A stretch of DNA of 64,000 nt. Origin: Eubacteriales bacterium (lineage in GTDB: Bacteria; Bacillota; Clostridia; Lachnospirales; Lachnospiraceae). This document shows positions 17,674 to 26,512 of this stretch, in pieces. The translations under genes and the position numbers were made by a program. Where the stretch lies: positions 1-64,000 of the forward strand of contig JAUNGM010000011.1 of NCBI GenBank assembly GCA_030524545.1, written 5' to 3'. The stretch's first letter is position 1. Each line of letters opens with the position of its first letter. The notes under the pieces are model-generated. The model saw only the letters and a list, made by a program, of their open reading frames with translations. It was not told where the DNA came from and searched no databases.

Positions 17674-18175
17674 GGCCTAACCCTCCTGTTTCAGATTTCT
17701 TTCCCGGACGCATCCCCTCCGGCAGCACGGACTCCATGATACCCATGAGGATAGCCCCGCCCAGAAGCTGCCCCAACATCTCCGGGAACTCGTTTTCCAG
17801 GAAATCAGATGCACTGCCTTCCGGCTTATGGTTCTCCCGTGCTGTATGCTCCTCCTGTGCTGCACTGCTGGCCTCCTGCGGATTATCCTCTGTGATTTCT
17901 TCTTCCACAACCTCAACAACGCCCATCTTCTCCAGGATGCGTTCTTCTGCCTCCAGCACCTCTTTCACGATGCTCATCTCGATACCGGTCTCCCCGGCAA
18001 TCTCCGCTGCCAGCTCATCCAGATCGATTTCCACATCCTCTCCCTGGCATCCACAGCAGCATGGTGTATCTTCCTTTTCAAAATGGTTCGTGGTCTCCAT
18101 ATGCTCGTCCAGATGGATGTGCAGATTTCTCACTCTCAAAACGACTGCTTCTTTTTTCATATCCTTTTTACTCAT
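17654..18175 (-). CDS. hypothetical acidic phage protein with Cys cluster
   Basis: A 173-residue acidic protein. Near residue 35 it has CCCGCQGE, a possible metal site; the middle is Glu-rich, and a hydrophobic stretch (MLGQLLGGAILMGIMESVL) lies near 140. The start at 18175 follows GTGAGGA at proper spacing and lies inside the last codons of the previous gene. Unknown function. Confidence 0.5.
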   Translation of the reverse strand: MSKKDMKKEAVVLRVRNLHIHLDEHMETTNHFEKEDTPCCCGCQGEDVEIDLDELAAEIAGETGIEMSIVKEVLEAEERILEKMGVVEVVEEEITEDNPQEASSAAQEEHTARENHKPEGSASDFLENEFPEMLGQLLGGAILMGIMESVLPEGMRPGKKSETGGLGHGKDRK

Positions 18176-18650
18176 GGTTCGTGTCCTCACTTTCTTCCTG
18201 ATCTTGGCCGCCCTGTTCCCGGCAGCCCTCCGTGTGTTCTTCCTGTCTCTGTTTCCACGCATTCACGATGCACTCGATCAGCCTGCCCGGTTCCGGCAGG
18301 CACCGTACCGGGATGCCAAGTTCCCTGGCATAACTGATCTCCCGGCTCATGCCGTCAGAAATCCGCTCCCCGAATACCCACAGTTCGTCTGAAACTGCCA
18401 GCCACCGCATCCCAAGCGCTATGCCTTCCTCCCGTTCCTTTTCATCATCATCCTCAAGGAACTGAGTGAAATACAGATGCGGTGCTAGGGGCAGATACCC
18501 CAATTTCACTAATATCCGGCAGGCCAGCTTTGCCCTTTTTACGTTCTCTTTCATTTCCCGCTCCCGGTCCGCTTCTGAAAGGGAAGCTGCCTTATAAGGG
18601 GAACAAACGTAAATGGTCTTTGCCGTGCTTTCCGTAACCTTAACTCCCAT
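18168..18650 (-). CDS. DUF4406-like (nucleoside 2-deoxyribosyltransferase-fold) protein
   Basis: A 160-residue protein with the small Rossmann-like fold of DUF4406/DUF7768: TIYVCSPYKA, a helix with AKLACRILVKLGYLPLAPH, then LGMRWLAVSDELWVFGE and MSREISYARELGIPV. These resemble nucleoside 2-deoxyribosyltransferases and often act on nucleotides or as sensors, but substrate and activity cannot be read here. The start at 18650 follows AGGAGGACACCG. It overlaps both neighbours by a few bases, so it is part of the early operon. Confidence 0.75.
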   Translation of the reverse strand: MGVKVTESTAKTIYVCSPYKAASLSEADREREMKENVKRAKLACRILVKLGYLPLAPHLYFTQFLEDDDEKEREEGIALGMRWLAVSDELWVFGERISDGMSREISYARELGIPVRCLPEPGRLIECIVNAWKQRQEEHTEGCREQGGQDQEESEDTNHE

Positions 18651-18855
18651 CGGTGTCCTCCTCTGCAGGCGCTTCCACGGGATGGAATGAAACACTGTCC
18701 ACACACCCACTGGGCATGATGATCAGCACACGGTTCTCCCTACCAAAGAGCGCATCCAGAACCCGGTTACGGATTCCCCTTTTGTGTACGTCACAGATGG
18801 GCCTGCCCATATCTCTGGTGCCGATGTCCATCGTGAATCTCTTTGCTGCATCCAT
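18640..18855 (-). CDS. small hypothetical phage protein
   Basis: A 71-residue protein (MDAAKRFTMD start, AAGGAGG well placed) with a beta-rich middle (RVLIIMPSGCVDSVSFHP). It ends inside the next gene, so expression is coupled. No family recognised. Confidence 0.5.
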   Translation of the reverse strand: MDAAKRFTMDIGTRDMGRPICDVHKRGIRNRVLDALFGRENRVLIIMPSGCVDSVSFHPVEAPAEEDTDGS

Positions 18856-18921
18856 TGACTTATCCTCCTTCCAGTCAAATCTGTTTCCGGCGGCTGTGCC
18901 TCCGGGAAGGAGTTTTCTATG

Positions 18922-18955
18922 AACCCCTTCACCTGTTGTCGTGGGAGAAGGGGTT
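18922..18955. other. hairpin between early-operon genes
   Basis: Nine-base arms AACCCCTTC and GAAGGGGTT separated by 16 bases lie between the sigma-like gene (18965) and the next gene (18855). There is no clear T-run on the minus strand, so this may be an RNA processing or attenuation site rather than a terminator. Confidence 0.45.
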
Positions 18956-18964
18956 TTGCAACCA

Positions 18965-19606
18965 TCATGCAAAATTTTTTTTAATTTTTTTCAGAGCTTG
19001 CTTCAGGATGTTGTCTACTGCCTGATGACTGACTCCCAGCTTGTCCGCAATCTGCTGCTGTGTAAGTCCATCAAAAAAGTATGCCGTAACAACTTCACGC
19101 TGCCGCTCAGTCAGACAAGCTAACAATTCAGACAGCATGTCCATCTGAATGATCGCATCCAGCACATCCGGCACTTCCTCTTCCACCCGGATATGCTCCC
19201 AATCATCCTCATACTGCCTGCTCCCCTTACGGTCACCTTTCCGGTTCATAAGGTTCGCCTCGATCTGCTCCTCTCCTTTTAAGGCCACCGCTATGCTCCA
19301 GTCATCTCCATCCAGAAGGAGTCTGCTCTCTGTGGGCAGACCATCCTCCCCGTCGTGGAACTGGTATGTATACTCACCGCACTCACCAATACTGACCACG
19401 GTGGTGCCGCTGCCATTGGAGTAGACAGCATAACCACCCGGATACACACTCAGGCTCCCGTCCGGCCCGATCTCCCGGACCGCCACAGGTTCTTCCCCGG
19501 ATTCCCTTAACTGCCTTGCGGTCGGAGTTTTATACCCTGCACCGTTTCCAACTATCTCCCGTAACTGCCGGAACGTAAGCCCGGACTTTTCTTTTTTTCT
19601 TTCCAT
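18965..19606 (-). CDS. sigma-70 region 4-type regulator with an extra N-terminal domain
   Basis: A 213-residue protein. The last 70 residues form sigma region 4 (LTERQREVVTAYFFDGLTQQ, then IADKLGVSHQAVDNILKQAL). The first 130 residues hold a beta-rich domain (SLSVYPGGYAVYSNGSGTTV, CGEYTYQFHD, RLLLDGDDWSIAVAL) of unknown type. Sigma region 2 is missing, so it is more likely an activator or repressor than a full sigma factor. AAAGGACACGAC precedes the start. It is the first gene of the early operon and may control it. Confidence 0.75.
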   Translation of the reverse strand: MERKKEKSGLTFRQLREIVGNGAGYKTPTARQLRESGEEPVAVREIGPDGSLSVYPGGYAVYSNGSGTTVVSIGECGEYTYQFHDGEDGLPTESRLLLDGDDWSIAVALKGEEQIEANLMNRKGDRKGSRQYEDDWEHIRVEEEVPDVLDAIIQMDMLSELLACLTERQREVVTAYFFDGLTQQQIADKLGVSHQAVDNILKQALKKIKKNFA

Positions 19607-20066
19607 GTCGTGTCCTTTCCGCCCGGACACGGGATGCTGTGGTCATTCACAGACAGGCTGTGATAGCCATAGCGGGCGGCAAAAGACATAGAAAAAGGCG
19701 GACCTGAGTGCCGGAAGTACACCCAAATCCGCCCGGATGCCTGAAAAAAGCGCAGCAAGACCATAGGGTACTTCACAGCGATTTTTTTCGATACCTTCCG
19801 ACACGCTGCCGGAACATCTGTAAAACCGCCTTATGAAATATCCTTTGCCTTCTCGCGAACCAGGCATTTGATATATGTATTTTTCGTTGCCCCTGCTATC
19901 TGCAGGGATGCTGGCTGTTCCCCTGTTCCATGCGGCACAGCCGGAGCCGCATGGATACGCACCACCTCCTTTCCAAGCCGTCTTTCGACAGGCTTATTTT
20001 ATGAATACACAGCGAGAAATGTTATAAATCCCCGAACCCTGTCGCAGCCCCTACAGGGCAGAAACA
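19607..20066. other. intergenic control region with a perfect hairpin
   Basis: No convincing gene. At 19928-19954 there is a perfect inverted repeat, CCATGCGGC and GCCGCATGG with a nine-base loop, just after an AAAGGAGGTGGTG ribosome-site-like sequence on the minus strand. A short minus-strand frame (19831-19962, GTG start) overlaps it but its spacing to the ribosome site is poor. The layout suggests leader-RNA or operator control of the early operon. Confidence 0.4.
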
Positions 20067-20107
20067 CCCGACAAAGCACCATCCTATGTGCATCTAACTT
20101 TGTCGGG
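20067..20107 (-). terminator. hairpin after the DUF3825 gene
   Basis: Ten-base arms CCCGACAAAG and CTTTGTCGGG lie 28 bases past the stop of the gene at 20135. On the minus strand the stem is followed by TGTTTCTG, a weak T-run, so this is a probable intrinsic terminator. Confidence 0.55.
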
Positions 20108-20134
20108 CGTCTCTCTATTTTTATTCTCTTATCT

Positions 20135-20944
20135 TTATTTCACAAGTTCTGTCAGCCACGGGACTAACGGCCTTGCAACCACTCTGGCGTTTAGGTAAGC
20201 CATCTCCAGAGTCAGGCAGGTGTGTCCCATGTAATATCCGTCCATCACTTCCAGCGTCATGACAAGGTCCGGTTTCTTCATGTTCGTCAGATAAACCGGA
20301 AGAAGATACTGTATCTTCCCCTGGTATCCCTGCGGAACTACAAGCCCCGGTTCCACCACGGCCCGCCGTCTGCCAAGCTCCACCGCTGTTTCAAATAAAA
20401 GCGGCAGGTTCTTTGCCTTGCGGATCTTCGCCGGAATCCTCTCCAGATTTTCTGTATCCCCTAATATGTGTTCTACGTTTACCCTGATCGGCCAGTCCGG
20501 ATTAAATCCCGCTCCCCGTTTCGCTGTGTAGTAGGAAGGCTTCTGCGGCAGAGGCTGTATGTATCTCAGCCACGGTGACAGCTCGTCACAAAATCCCCTA
20601 AAATACCATTCCAGCATGGAGTCCTTCTTGTGGTTCCGGTCAAAGAAAGCGTAAATCCCTTTATACCGGCTGTTATATAGTCCGGTATGGAAACAGGCTC
20701 TCTCGTTCTCCACATGGAAAAACTGTGCTGCTTTTCTGGCATCTTCTGCTGAATTAAACTCAATGCATTGTTTGCGAAAAATCATATGTATATAGCGTTC
20801 CAGAATAGGTGTGTCCTGGTTCTTCGTTACATTGGTTGGTTTCTTGAACCGCCACGGCTCCGGGAGGGCTATCTGCGCCAATTCATCCAACTGCCCGTAC
20901 CAATCAGGCACAAAGGCAAAACTAAATAAATCTGTCGTCAACAT
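20135..20944 (-). CDS. DUF3825 protein
   Basis: A 269-residue protein beginning with the family's LFSFAFVPDWYGQLDELAQ segment, then PEPWRFKK. The body is beta-rich with YFRGFCDELSPWL and RVNVEHILGDTENLERIP, and it ends LNARVVARPLVPWLTEL. DUF3825 proteins occur in conjugative and other integrative elements, often near sigma factors, and may bind RNA or nucleotides. It overlaps the previous small HTH gene by 23 bases. Activity is unknown. Confidence 0.8.
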   Translation of the reverse strand: MLTTDLFSFAFVPDWYGQLDELAQIALPEPWRFKKPTNVTKNQDTPILERYIHMIFRKQCIEFNSAEDARKAAQFFHVENERACFHTGLYNSRYKGIYAFFDRNHKKDSMLEWYFRGFCDELSPWLRYIQPLPQKPSYYTAKRGAGFNPDWPIRVNVEHILGDTENLERIPAKIRKAKNLPLLFETAVELGRRRAVVEPGLVVPQGYQGKIQYLLPVYLTNMKKPDLVMTLEVMDGYYMGHTCLTLEMAYLNARVVARPLVPWLTELVK

Positions 20945-21170
20945 TTCTTAATCCCCTCCACTTCGGTATCGCATCAACCAGTTTCATCTGAATCCGTGTC
21001 TTTAGATCGCCGTCAACATACTGGTACTCATTGCCCTGCGCGTCCTCGGTCTTCACTGTCGCTAATGTGTTGATATAATCATCATAGTAAATTAAAATTT
21101 GATCGAGAGCCTCCCGGTCGCCTTTTACAGCGGCACAGATCAGCTCATATGTAAGTTCATTTTCTTTCAT
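20922..21170 (-). CDS. small HTH (HTH_16-type) regulator of an integrative element
   Basis: An 82-residue helical protein (ELTYELICAAVKGDREALDQ, then YYDDYINTLATV). It matches the short sigma-like helix-turn-helix proteins found in Tn916-type and related elements, which pair with a region 4 sigma factor. AAAGGAACCATT precedes the start; the gene overlaps the sigma-factor gene before it and DUF3825 after it. A close paralogue lies at 35330-35599. Confidence 0.75.
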   Translation of the reverse strand: MKENELTYELICAAVKGDREALDQILIYYDDYINTLATVKTEDAQGNEYQYVDGDLKTRIQMKLVDAIPKWRGLRNVDDRFI

Positions 21171-21591
21171 AATGGTTCCTTTCATGATAGTTTCGTATGG
21201 CAGCAAACGCTTTCTGCCGCCAGTTGTAGATTGTCCTTGGCGTGACAGCAAACTGTGCAGCTATCTCAATATCCGTGTACCCATACCAGAAATCCAGGAT
21301 CAGTACCTCCCTCTGTGTTTCTGATAATTTCAGCATGGCATTGTAAAGCCATTCGCTGGTAATCACACAGATGTGGGATTTCCCCTGCAGAACCAGATGC
21401 TCGGACGGATAGATGTCCTCCTGCACCTGTGTTTCAAACAGATACTGCATCTTCTCTGTCGCCGTCTGTTCTTTTTCTCTTCTTCTTTTTTCTTCATCCA
21501 CTGCATTCCTGCACTCGTTCTTCATCACAGTCTTGGCAAAACTGTCAAATATGGCAATGATGCAGTCCTTGTCTTTTAAGGGAGCCGACAT
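21157..21591 (-). CDS. RNA polymerase sigma-70-like factor (region 4) of an integrative element
   Basis: A 144-residue protein. The C-terminal half is sigma region 4: LSETQREVLILDFWYGYTD, then IEIAAQFAVTPRTIYNWRQK. The N-terminal half is short and helical, too small for full sigma-70 regions 2-3. Such factors drive excision or transfer genes in integrative conjugative elements. It heads a three-gene operon with the HTH and DUF3825 genes and lies just downstream of the repeat array at 21626-21924. Confidence 0.8.
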   Translation of the reverse strand: MSAPLKDKDCIIAIFDSFAKTVMKNECRNAVDEEKRRREKEQTATEKMQYLFETQVQEDIYPSEHLVLQGKSHICVITSEWLYNAMLKLSETQREVLILDFWYGYTDIEIAAQFAVTPRTIYNWRQKAFAAIRNYHERNHYERK

Positions 21592-21625
21592 GATCGTTCC
21601 CCCTTTCTTATGCAGTTTTGAGTGG

Positions 21626-21924
21626 TCCTTATCGCCTCCTTTGAACTACTAAGACGAATCTGCCCATACAAAACCGGAAAGGTTTTTCAAAATTTCTCAA
21701 AAAATTTTCTGAGTGGCAGAACTGTCCTTTTGTCCCCTTTAACTACTAAGACAGATCTGCCCACCCCAAACCGGAAAGGTTTTTCAAAATTTTTTCAAAA
21801 AATTTTTCCGGGCAGTAGAAATGTCTCTTTTTCCCCTTTAAATAACTAAAACAATTCAGCTTTTCAAAATCGGAAATGAAAGCGGAAATCTTTTCAAAAA
21901 ATTTTTCATGGGCTATATTTTCAA
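21626..21924. repeat. three tandem imperfect repeats of about 98 bases
   Basis: Copies begin near 21626, 21725 and 21823. Landmarks repeat at 97-100 base spacing: AACTACTAAGAC at 21644 and 21741 (AATAACTAAAAC at 21841), and the AT-rich TTTCAAAATTTTTTCAAAAAA block. The first two copies share AAACCGGAAAGGTTTTTC, a small hairpin. The third copy is degraded. The array lies directly upstream of the sigma-factor operon, so it may hold binding sites or a structured leader RNA. Confidence 0.7.
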
Positions 21925-22241
21925 TAGAGGCACAAAACAAACACGGAGGGCCTCTGCTCCAATAACAATCAAAGAAATTCGTCAGAAATTGACATAGAAA
22001 AACGCCAGGGAGCCTCTGCTGCTTCCTGACGTGATAGTTCCAGATATGGTAGTAATATGCGTTATAGGTATTATTGTAGGCATTGAACACGCAATATAAT
22101 GCCTGTTCGTAGGTATAAGACTCCGCATCGAATGCTAAGATTTTTTTAATTGTCCACCCGGCGGGAACCTATACCCTTTCACAAAAATAATGCCATCCAC
22201 GGTTTTCTCCTTACGGCAAACCACAGATGGCAAACACGAAT

Positions 22242-22291
22242 AAGCCCTGCTGCGGGAAGCCGTTTTTTTTATTAGCTCCCCGACAGGGCTT
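22242..22291. other. long hairpin upstream of the XRE regulator
   Basis: Outer arms AAGCCCTG and CAGGGCTT enclose a second partial stem (GCGGGAAGCC with GGGGAGC on the other strand) around a run of eight T. It could be a terminator for minus-strand or plus-strand transcription, or an operator for the divergent genes. Confidence 0.45.
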
Positions 22292-22399
22292 TCTATATTC
22301 CATTTCCACAATCGGCATAATCTTGCATACTATGTAGGTACGATTAGGGAATGTGAAAACCCAAATCGGCACGATAGAATATATGTGAGGTGAATGATT

Positions 22400-22765
22400 A
22401 TGCCGAAAGACAAATTAGCACATTTGGGTAACTGCATCCGCGCCGCAAGACACGTCTGCAAGCTAACCCAACAGGAACTGGCGGATGATTGCCATGTGGC
22501 GATCAAAACCGTCCAGAACATAGAGAGGGGACTGATGAACCCTTCCTTTGAAATCCTATACCCGATTGTGAACCGGTTAGGAATTTCAGCCAACATACTG
22601 TTCAACCCGGAGATTTCCGATGAAGATATGGATGTAGAGCATCTCATCGGGAAATTCCAAATATGCCATCCGCAGGAACGGAAATTCATGTTGAACACCG
22701 TAGACTGTATGACCGAGCAGTTCCTCGCCCAGCACAGTGAGTCCGATGCGGAAAAATCTGAGTGA
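22400..22765 (+). CDS. XRE-family transcriptional regulator
   Basis: A 121-residue DNA-binding protein with an HTH in the first 65 residues (LGNCIRAARHVCKLTQQELA, then VAIKTVQNIERGLMNPSFEI) and a helical C-terminal tail. GAGGTGAATGATT precedes the ATG at 22400. It is divergent from the sigma-factor operon and so is well placed to repress it, like an element maintenance repressor. No peptidase (ImmA) partner is next to it. Confidence 0.85.
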   Translation: MPKDKLAHLGNCIRAARHVCKLTQQELADDCHVAIKTVQNIERGLMNPSFEILYPIVNRLGISANILFNPEISDEDMDVEHLIGKFQICHPQERKFMLNTVDCMTEQFLAQHSESDAEKSE

Positions 22766-22902
22766 AACCAGTAGGACAAGAATTCCTTGTTGCTGCTGGT
22801 TTTTCTCGTTATCTGCCATTATAAAACACCGGGTTATGAACGAGTTATGGATGAGTTATGAATGGTATAATATTTTGAAAATCGTTCGACAGAATGTGAC
22901 AA

Positions 22903-23250
22903 TTATGTATTTGCCAGACGCTTAATGGTTGCCAGTAAATCCGGATCAGTTTTGCTACAGAATTCTTCGCCGTGGAACTTTACGCAATTAACTACAAACG
23001 AATCTTCAATCCCGGACATCAGCAGGAACGGAATGCTCTTTCCGTTCCTGCAAAGTTGTTCCAGTAATTCCAATCCAGTGCCGTCCGGTAGATTATAGTC
23101 CGAGCAGATTAAATCAACAGTGTTTTCTTCCAGATTATGCAGTGCTTCTCTTACCCCGCAAGTCTCATATACCTGAAGCTGTTTACTCAGCACATCAGAT
23201 AAAAGTTTCAAAAACATAACATCGTCCTCTACAATTAATACCTTTTTCAT
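22903..23250 (-). CDS. stand-alone response-regulator receiver protein
   Basis: A 115-residue CheY-type receiver domain without an output domain: VLIVEDDVMFLK (acidic pocket), DLICSDYNLPDGTG (phospho-acceptor Asp), PFLLMSG (Thr/Ser position), and FCSKTDPDLL, where the usual switch Lys is in place. Its promoter carries the same direct repeats as the promoter of the ABC transporter at 25749, so it is probably switched on by the regulator at 27734. It could act as a phosphate sink for that system. Confidence 0.85.
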   Translation of the reverse strand: MKKVLIVEDDVMFLKLLSDVLSKQLQVYETCGVREALHNLEENTVDLICSDYNLPDGTGLELLEQLCRNGKSIPFLLMSGIEDSFVVNCVKFHGEEFCSKTDPDLLATIKRLANT

Positions 23251-23306
23251 CCTGATCATGCCTCATCTTTCCATACACAGAAGTTCTTTTTCGGTTCTTT
23301 TTCTGT

Positions 23307-23350
23307 ATTGTACAGATTTTTGCTTACAATTAGATGAATTTCTGCTTACG
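23307..23350 (-). promoter_or_regulatory. response-regulator-type promoter of the receiver gene
   Basis: Two 14-base direct repeats on the minus strand, CGTAAGCAGAAATT (23350-23337) and TGTAAGCAAAAATC (23328-23315), are spaced 22 bases, two helical turns. TACAAT (-10) follows 2 bases later at 23312-23307. The arrangement matches the site at 26469-26512. Confidence 0.7.
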
Positions 23351-23363
23351 AAAATGTAAGGTT

Positions 23364-23403
23364 GAAAAAGGCAGGCAATTCATGACTATGAACTGTCTGC
23401 CTT
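23364..23403 (-). terminator. intrinsic terminator after the ABC permease gene
   Basis: On the minus strand AAGGCAGACAGTTCA pairs with TGAATTGCCTGCCTT and is followed by TTTC. It lies 14 bases after the permease stop and so ends the transporter operon before the receiver gene's own promoter. Confidence 0.8.
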
Positions 23404-23416
23404 AAAATAAAGAGTG

Positions 23417-25765
23417 CTAATGTGCGCTAATATTCTCCACAATCGACATGGCGTGAAGACGTTTTGCCGGACCTCTGACAGCAAGGACGGTTGTGAGCAA
23501 TACAACACAGATGATCAATCCCAGAGCTAAAAACGGAATGTTCCATGCAATTCCCCAAAAATTCGTAATCAAGCTGACAAAGACAACCCAATGCAAAGGT
23601 ATTCCTATTATACATCCGGCAATAATACCGCTGACCGCATACGTTGTTGCTTCTGCAACGATCATCTTCACCAGTTGCCAATCACTCATACCTATTGCCC
23701 TCATTGCTCCATACTGCTTCATTTTTGCCGCAACACCCATGTTTATGGTATTCATTATATGAAAAACTGTAATGGCAACAATGATCGACAAAAAACCATA
23801 TACCAAAACGGCAAAAGCACGATACAAGTTTCGTTGCTGCTGGACAGCGGATAAATTATTAGAAAATGTGACATCACCTGTAAACAGGGATTCCACTTCC
23901 TTGACATCTTGCTGCGAAGCACTATTCTGGAACTGGACGTCAATAATCGTATAGCCATTCTCACCAGTTAAGCCAGTAAAAGTTTCCTCTGAGCAAAAAA
24001 TAGTTTCTGTTCCCTCTAAACGCGCTAATGGACTATCCGATAAGATACCTGCCACCGTAACCTTGCGTTCTTCACCATTGATGGACAGAACAATACTGTC
24101 TCCCACATGGACATCCGAGGTTTCGCTATCTACAAATAACACTTGGTTCACTTTCTGCCGAACCGGATCAACCGAGCCTTCGATCAGGGAATCTTCGGCC
24201 CACTTGAATTGATTTTCTTCATACGATATCACGTTGCTGTTAGAGAGATTTCCTTGAATCATAGCAGGAACATCATACGCAAACATTCGACCAAACGCAC
24301 GCTTTACGGCATTATTTTGACTGACTGCTTCGGTCATACTGTTATCTATGGAGCAAGTGTTACTTTCGCTTACAATAGATAGCTCTGCTGTCCATTCCGG
24401 CGGTATAAACGCATTTTTCATAAAATCCACAAGAGTTGTGAATGATAAGAAAAGTGCAATACAGATTGCAAACGCACCAGTCATCAGAATATAATTCTTC
24501 TTACCTGCTTTTGCATGATGTACGCCCAAAGCCGTTTCAATCTTAAAGCGGTTTGTATTTGCCGCCTTATGAAAAGAATTTACTTGTTGTGCGTTCCCTG
24601 ACACAGCTTCCAGTGGAGATACTTTTGCTGCCTTTTTCGCCGGAGAACGGGCGGCAAGGAGTACAGTAAGAAGCCCTAATATAATACTTACCACAATACT
24701 AATCCAGCTAATTCCGAAAACAGGCATAGCTGAGAACCACTGCGGGCTGATAATTCTCATAGCTGCAGACAGAATCCAAACAACGATAATAGATAAACCA
24801 ATTCCAATGGGAATCGCCGTTTTACACCAATGAAGCCCCTCATGGCGCACAAACCGCATGATTTGCTTTTTAGTTGCACCCAAACACCGCATACTGCCAA
24901 AAAACTGTGTTCTCTGCATGACATTACTGTTCAAGGTACTTGATATCATCAGTATGCAGGTCAACATAACGATAATGGAGAGGAGCAGGGCCACTTGATA
25001 TATCTGGCTGACATTTGTCCCTGCCAACTGGCCCTCTACGCTTAACAGACTTTCATTCGCAGTAACTTGTTCATCGGACAGGCCATTCTTCACTTTTATA
25101 TCAGCGATTGCATTTGCCATATCAGAACGCCGGGAAAGCTGAATAACATAATCCCAATCCGTCATTGGACTGCCAGCCGAAAAAGCGAGAGCATCAAAAC
25201 CGTCTGGCGTCAAAACAGCGATAGATGTTTCACCGGTAACCAGCCGAGCGGCATCTTCGTTATCCAAAAAACCGACAACAGAAAAACTTGCAGAACTCCC
25301 ATCAGGACGCACTAAGTCGACCAATGCGCCCAATTCAAGCGAAGTAGCCTCTTTGATTGAAGAAGAAACAGCAATCTCATTTTCTGTGGTGGGGTAGCTT
25401 CCCTCAGTAAGCGTATTCAAATATATATCTTCAAAAACAACTTCGTCTTGGCCGCTAATAGCAACAGGCTGTTCGTTAATCGAGTACCCCGCATCAGACT
25501 TGACCGTATTATGCCAGCCTGAAACCTCAACTTCAGGCCGTACTGAAATCAGCGTTGCCGTATCTGCATCAAGCGCGGAAAACTGATAATGCCAATTCCC
25601 GCTCGTTTGCATTTGTTTCTGGATTGCACCTTGCAAATACATATCAGCAAGGCCGAACATGACTGCCACCAAAAACACAGCGAGTATGATACAAATACGG
25701 GTCATTTTACTTTGCTTTTGATGAACTTTTGCGGATATAGGAACAAGATCAAGATAACGTCTCAT
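23417..25765 (-). CDS. ABC transporter permease, FtsX/MacB type
   Basis: A 782-residue membrane protein with two FtsX-type halves. The first transmembrane helix is at about 25-45 (RICIILAVFLVAVMFGLA), then a large outside domain. A three-helix bundle follows at about 265-380, then a second helix and outside domain (430-640) and a final bundle at about 660-770. These permeases move antimicrobial peptides or envelope substrates, or use ATP for sensing, rather than importing solutes. It overlaps the ATPase gene by 17 bases, with GGGAGG before its ATG. Confidence 0.88.
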   Translation of the reverse strand: MRRYLDLVPISAKVHQKQSKMTRICIILAVFLVAVMFGLADMYLQGAIQKQMQTSGNWHYQFSALDADTATLISVRPEVEVSGWHNTVKSDAGYSINEQPVAISGQDEVVFEDIYLNTLTEGSYPTTENEIAVSSSIKEATSLELGALVDLVRPDGSSASFSVVGFLDNEDAARLVTGETSIAVLTPDGFDALAFSAGSPMTDWDYVIQLSRRSDMANAIADIKVKNGLSDEQVTANESLLSVEGQLAGTNVSQIYQVALLLSIIVMLTCILMISSTLNSNVMQRTQFFGSMRCLGATKKQIMRFVRHEGLHWCKTAIPIGIGLSIIVVWILSAAMRIISPQWFSAMPVFGISWISIVVSIILGLLTVLLAARSPAKKAAKVSPLEAVSGNAQQVNSFHKAANTNRFKIETALGVHHAKAGKKNYILMTGAFAICIALFLSFTTLVDFMKNAFIPPEWTAELSIVSESNTCSIDNSMTEAVSQNNAVKRAFGRMFAYDVPAMIQGNLSNSNVISYEENQFKWAEDSLIEGSVDPVRQKVNQVLFVDSETSDVHVGDSIVLSINGEERKVTVAGILSDSPLARLEGTETIFCSEETFTGLTGENGYTIIDVQFQNSASQQDVKEVESLFTGDVTFSNNLSAVQQQRNLYRAFAVLVYGFLSIIVAITVFHIMNTINMGVAAKMKQYGAMRAIGMSDWQLVKMIVAEATTYAVSGIIAGCIIGIPLHWVVFVSLITNFWGIAWNIPFLALGLIICVVLLTTVLAVRGPAKRLHAMSIVENISAH

Positions 25766-26444
25766 TTGCTTTTCCTCCCAAATCCGTAAGAATACCGTCT
25801 GATACCCTGAACACGCGATCTACCGAAGCGGCCAGATTGTTATTGTGGGTAATCATCAAAATCGTCTGTTGGTAATGGCGGGAAGCCTGGATTAGCAGGT
25901 CCATAACATCCTGACTACTTTTACTGTCAAGATTTCCAGTTGGCTCATCTGCTAAGATCAATTTTGGTTTTGTTATCAATGCACGACCGATGGCAACACG
26001 CTGCTGTTGCCCACCAGATAATTGATTAGGCAAATGATGACGTCGGTCTACCAGTCCCAAAACTTCCAAAATTTCATCAATATCTGCGGGCTTAGGTTTC
26101 TTATAATCCAAGAGAAGCGGAAACATGATATTCTGCTCTACTGTCAACTCCGGTACTAACTGAAATGACTGGAATACAAAACCGATATTACGCCGCCGAA
26201 AAATTGTTCTTTTTTCCTCTTTCATAGAAAACAAATTCTGTCCATCCATATAAACATTACCGGAAGTTGGAGTATCTAATGCTCCAATACAATTGAGCAG
26301 CGTACTTTTACCAGATCCAGATTCACCAACAATCGCAGCAAATTCGCCTTTCTCCATTGAAAAGGATACATTTTTTAAGGCTTCCACTCTTGCTTCGCCT
26401 TTTCCATATGTTTTACATAAGTTCTGTACTTTTAAAATTTCCAT
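25749..26444 (-). CDS. ABC transporter ATP-binding protein, MacB/LolD-like
   Basis: A 231-residue ATPase with Walker [10 protein letters not shown], the Q-loop [13 protein letters not shown], signature LSGGQQQR, Walker [13 protein letters not shown] and switch His in MITHNNN. It pairs with the overlapping FtsX-type permease. Transcription probably starts at the response-regulator site upstream (26469-26512). The set resembles peptide-antibiotic resistance modules. Confidence 0.92.
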   Translation of the reverse strand: MEILKVQNLCKTYGKGEARVEALKNVSFSMEKGEFAAIVGESGSGKSTLLNCIGALDTPTSGNVYMDGQNLFSMKEEKRTIFRRRNIGFVFQSFQLVPELTVEQNIMFPLLLDYKKPKPADIDEILEVLGLVDRRHHLPNQLSGGQQQRVAIGRALITKPKLILADEPTGNLDSKSSQDVMDLLIQASRHYQQTILMITHNNNLAASVDRVFRVSDGILTDLGGKANETLS

Positions 26445-26468
26445 TATAACAGTACCTCCTTTTCCAAA

Positions 26469-26512
26469 AAGATAGCAAATTCATCTTACACTCCGGTGAA
26501 TTTAACCTTACA
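26469..26512 (-). promoter_or_regulatory. response-regulator-type promoter of the ABC transporter
   Basis: On the minus strand, direct repeats TGTAAGGTTAAATT (26512-26499) and TGTAAGATGAATTT (26490-26477) are spaced 22 bases, followed after 2 bases by TATCTT (-10, with TG just before it). The same spacing and the same TGTAAG core occur before the receiver gene. The repeat overlaps the end of the kinase gene. Confidence 0.7.

Noticed and set aside
19831-19962. 43-codon minus-strand frame with GTG start near AAAGGAGG
   Set aside because: The ribosome site is only two bases from the GTG, and the sequence overlaps a strong hairpin; not enough support for a gene.
21746-22090. 114-codon minus-strand frame upstream of the sigma factor
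   Set aside because: It is produced by the AT-rich tandem repeats and has no ribosome site; the repeats explain it better.
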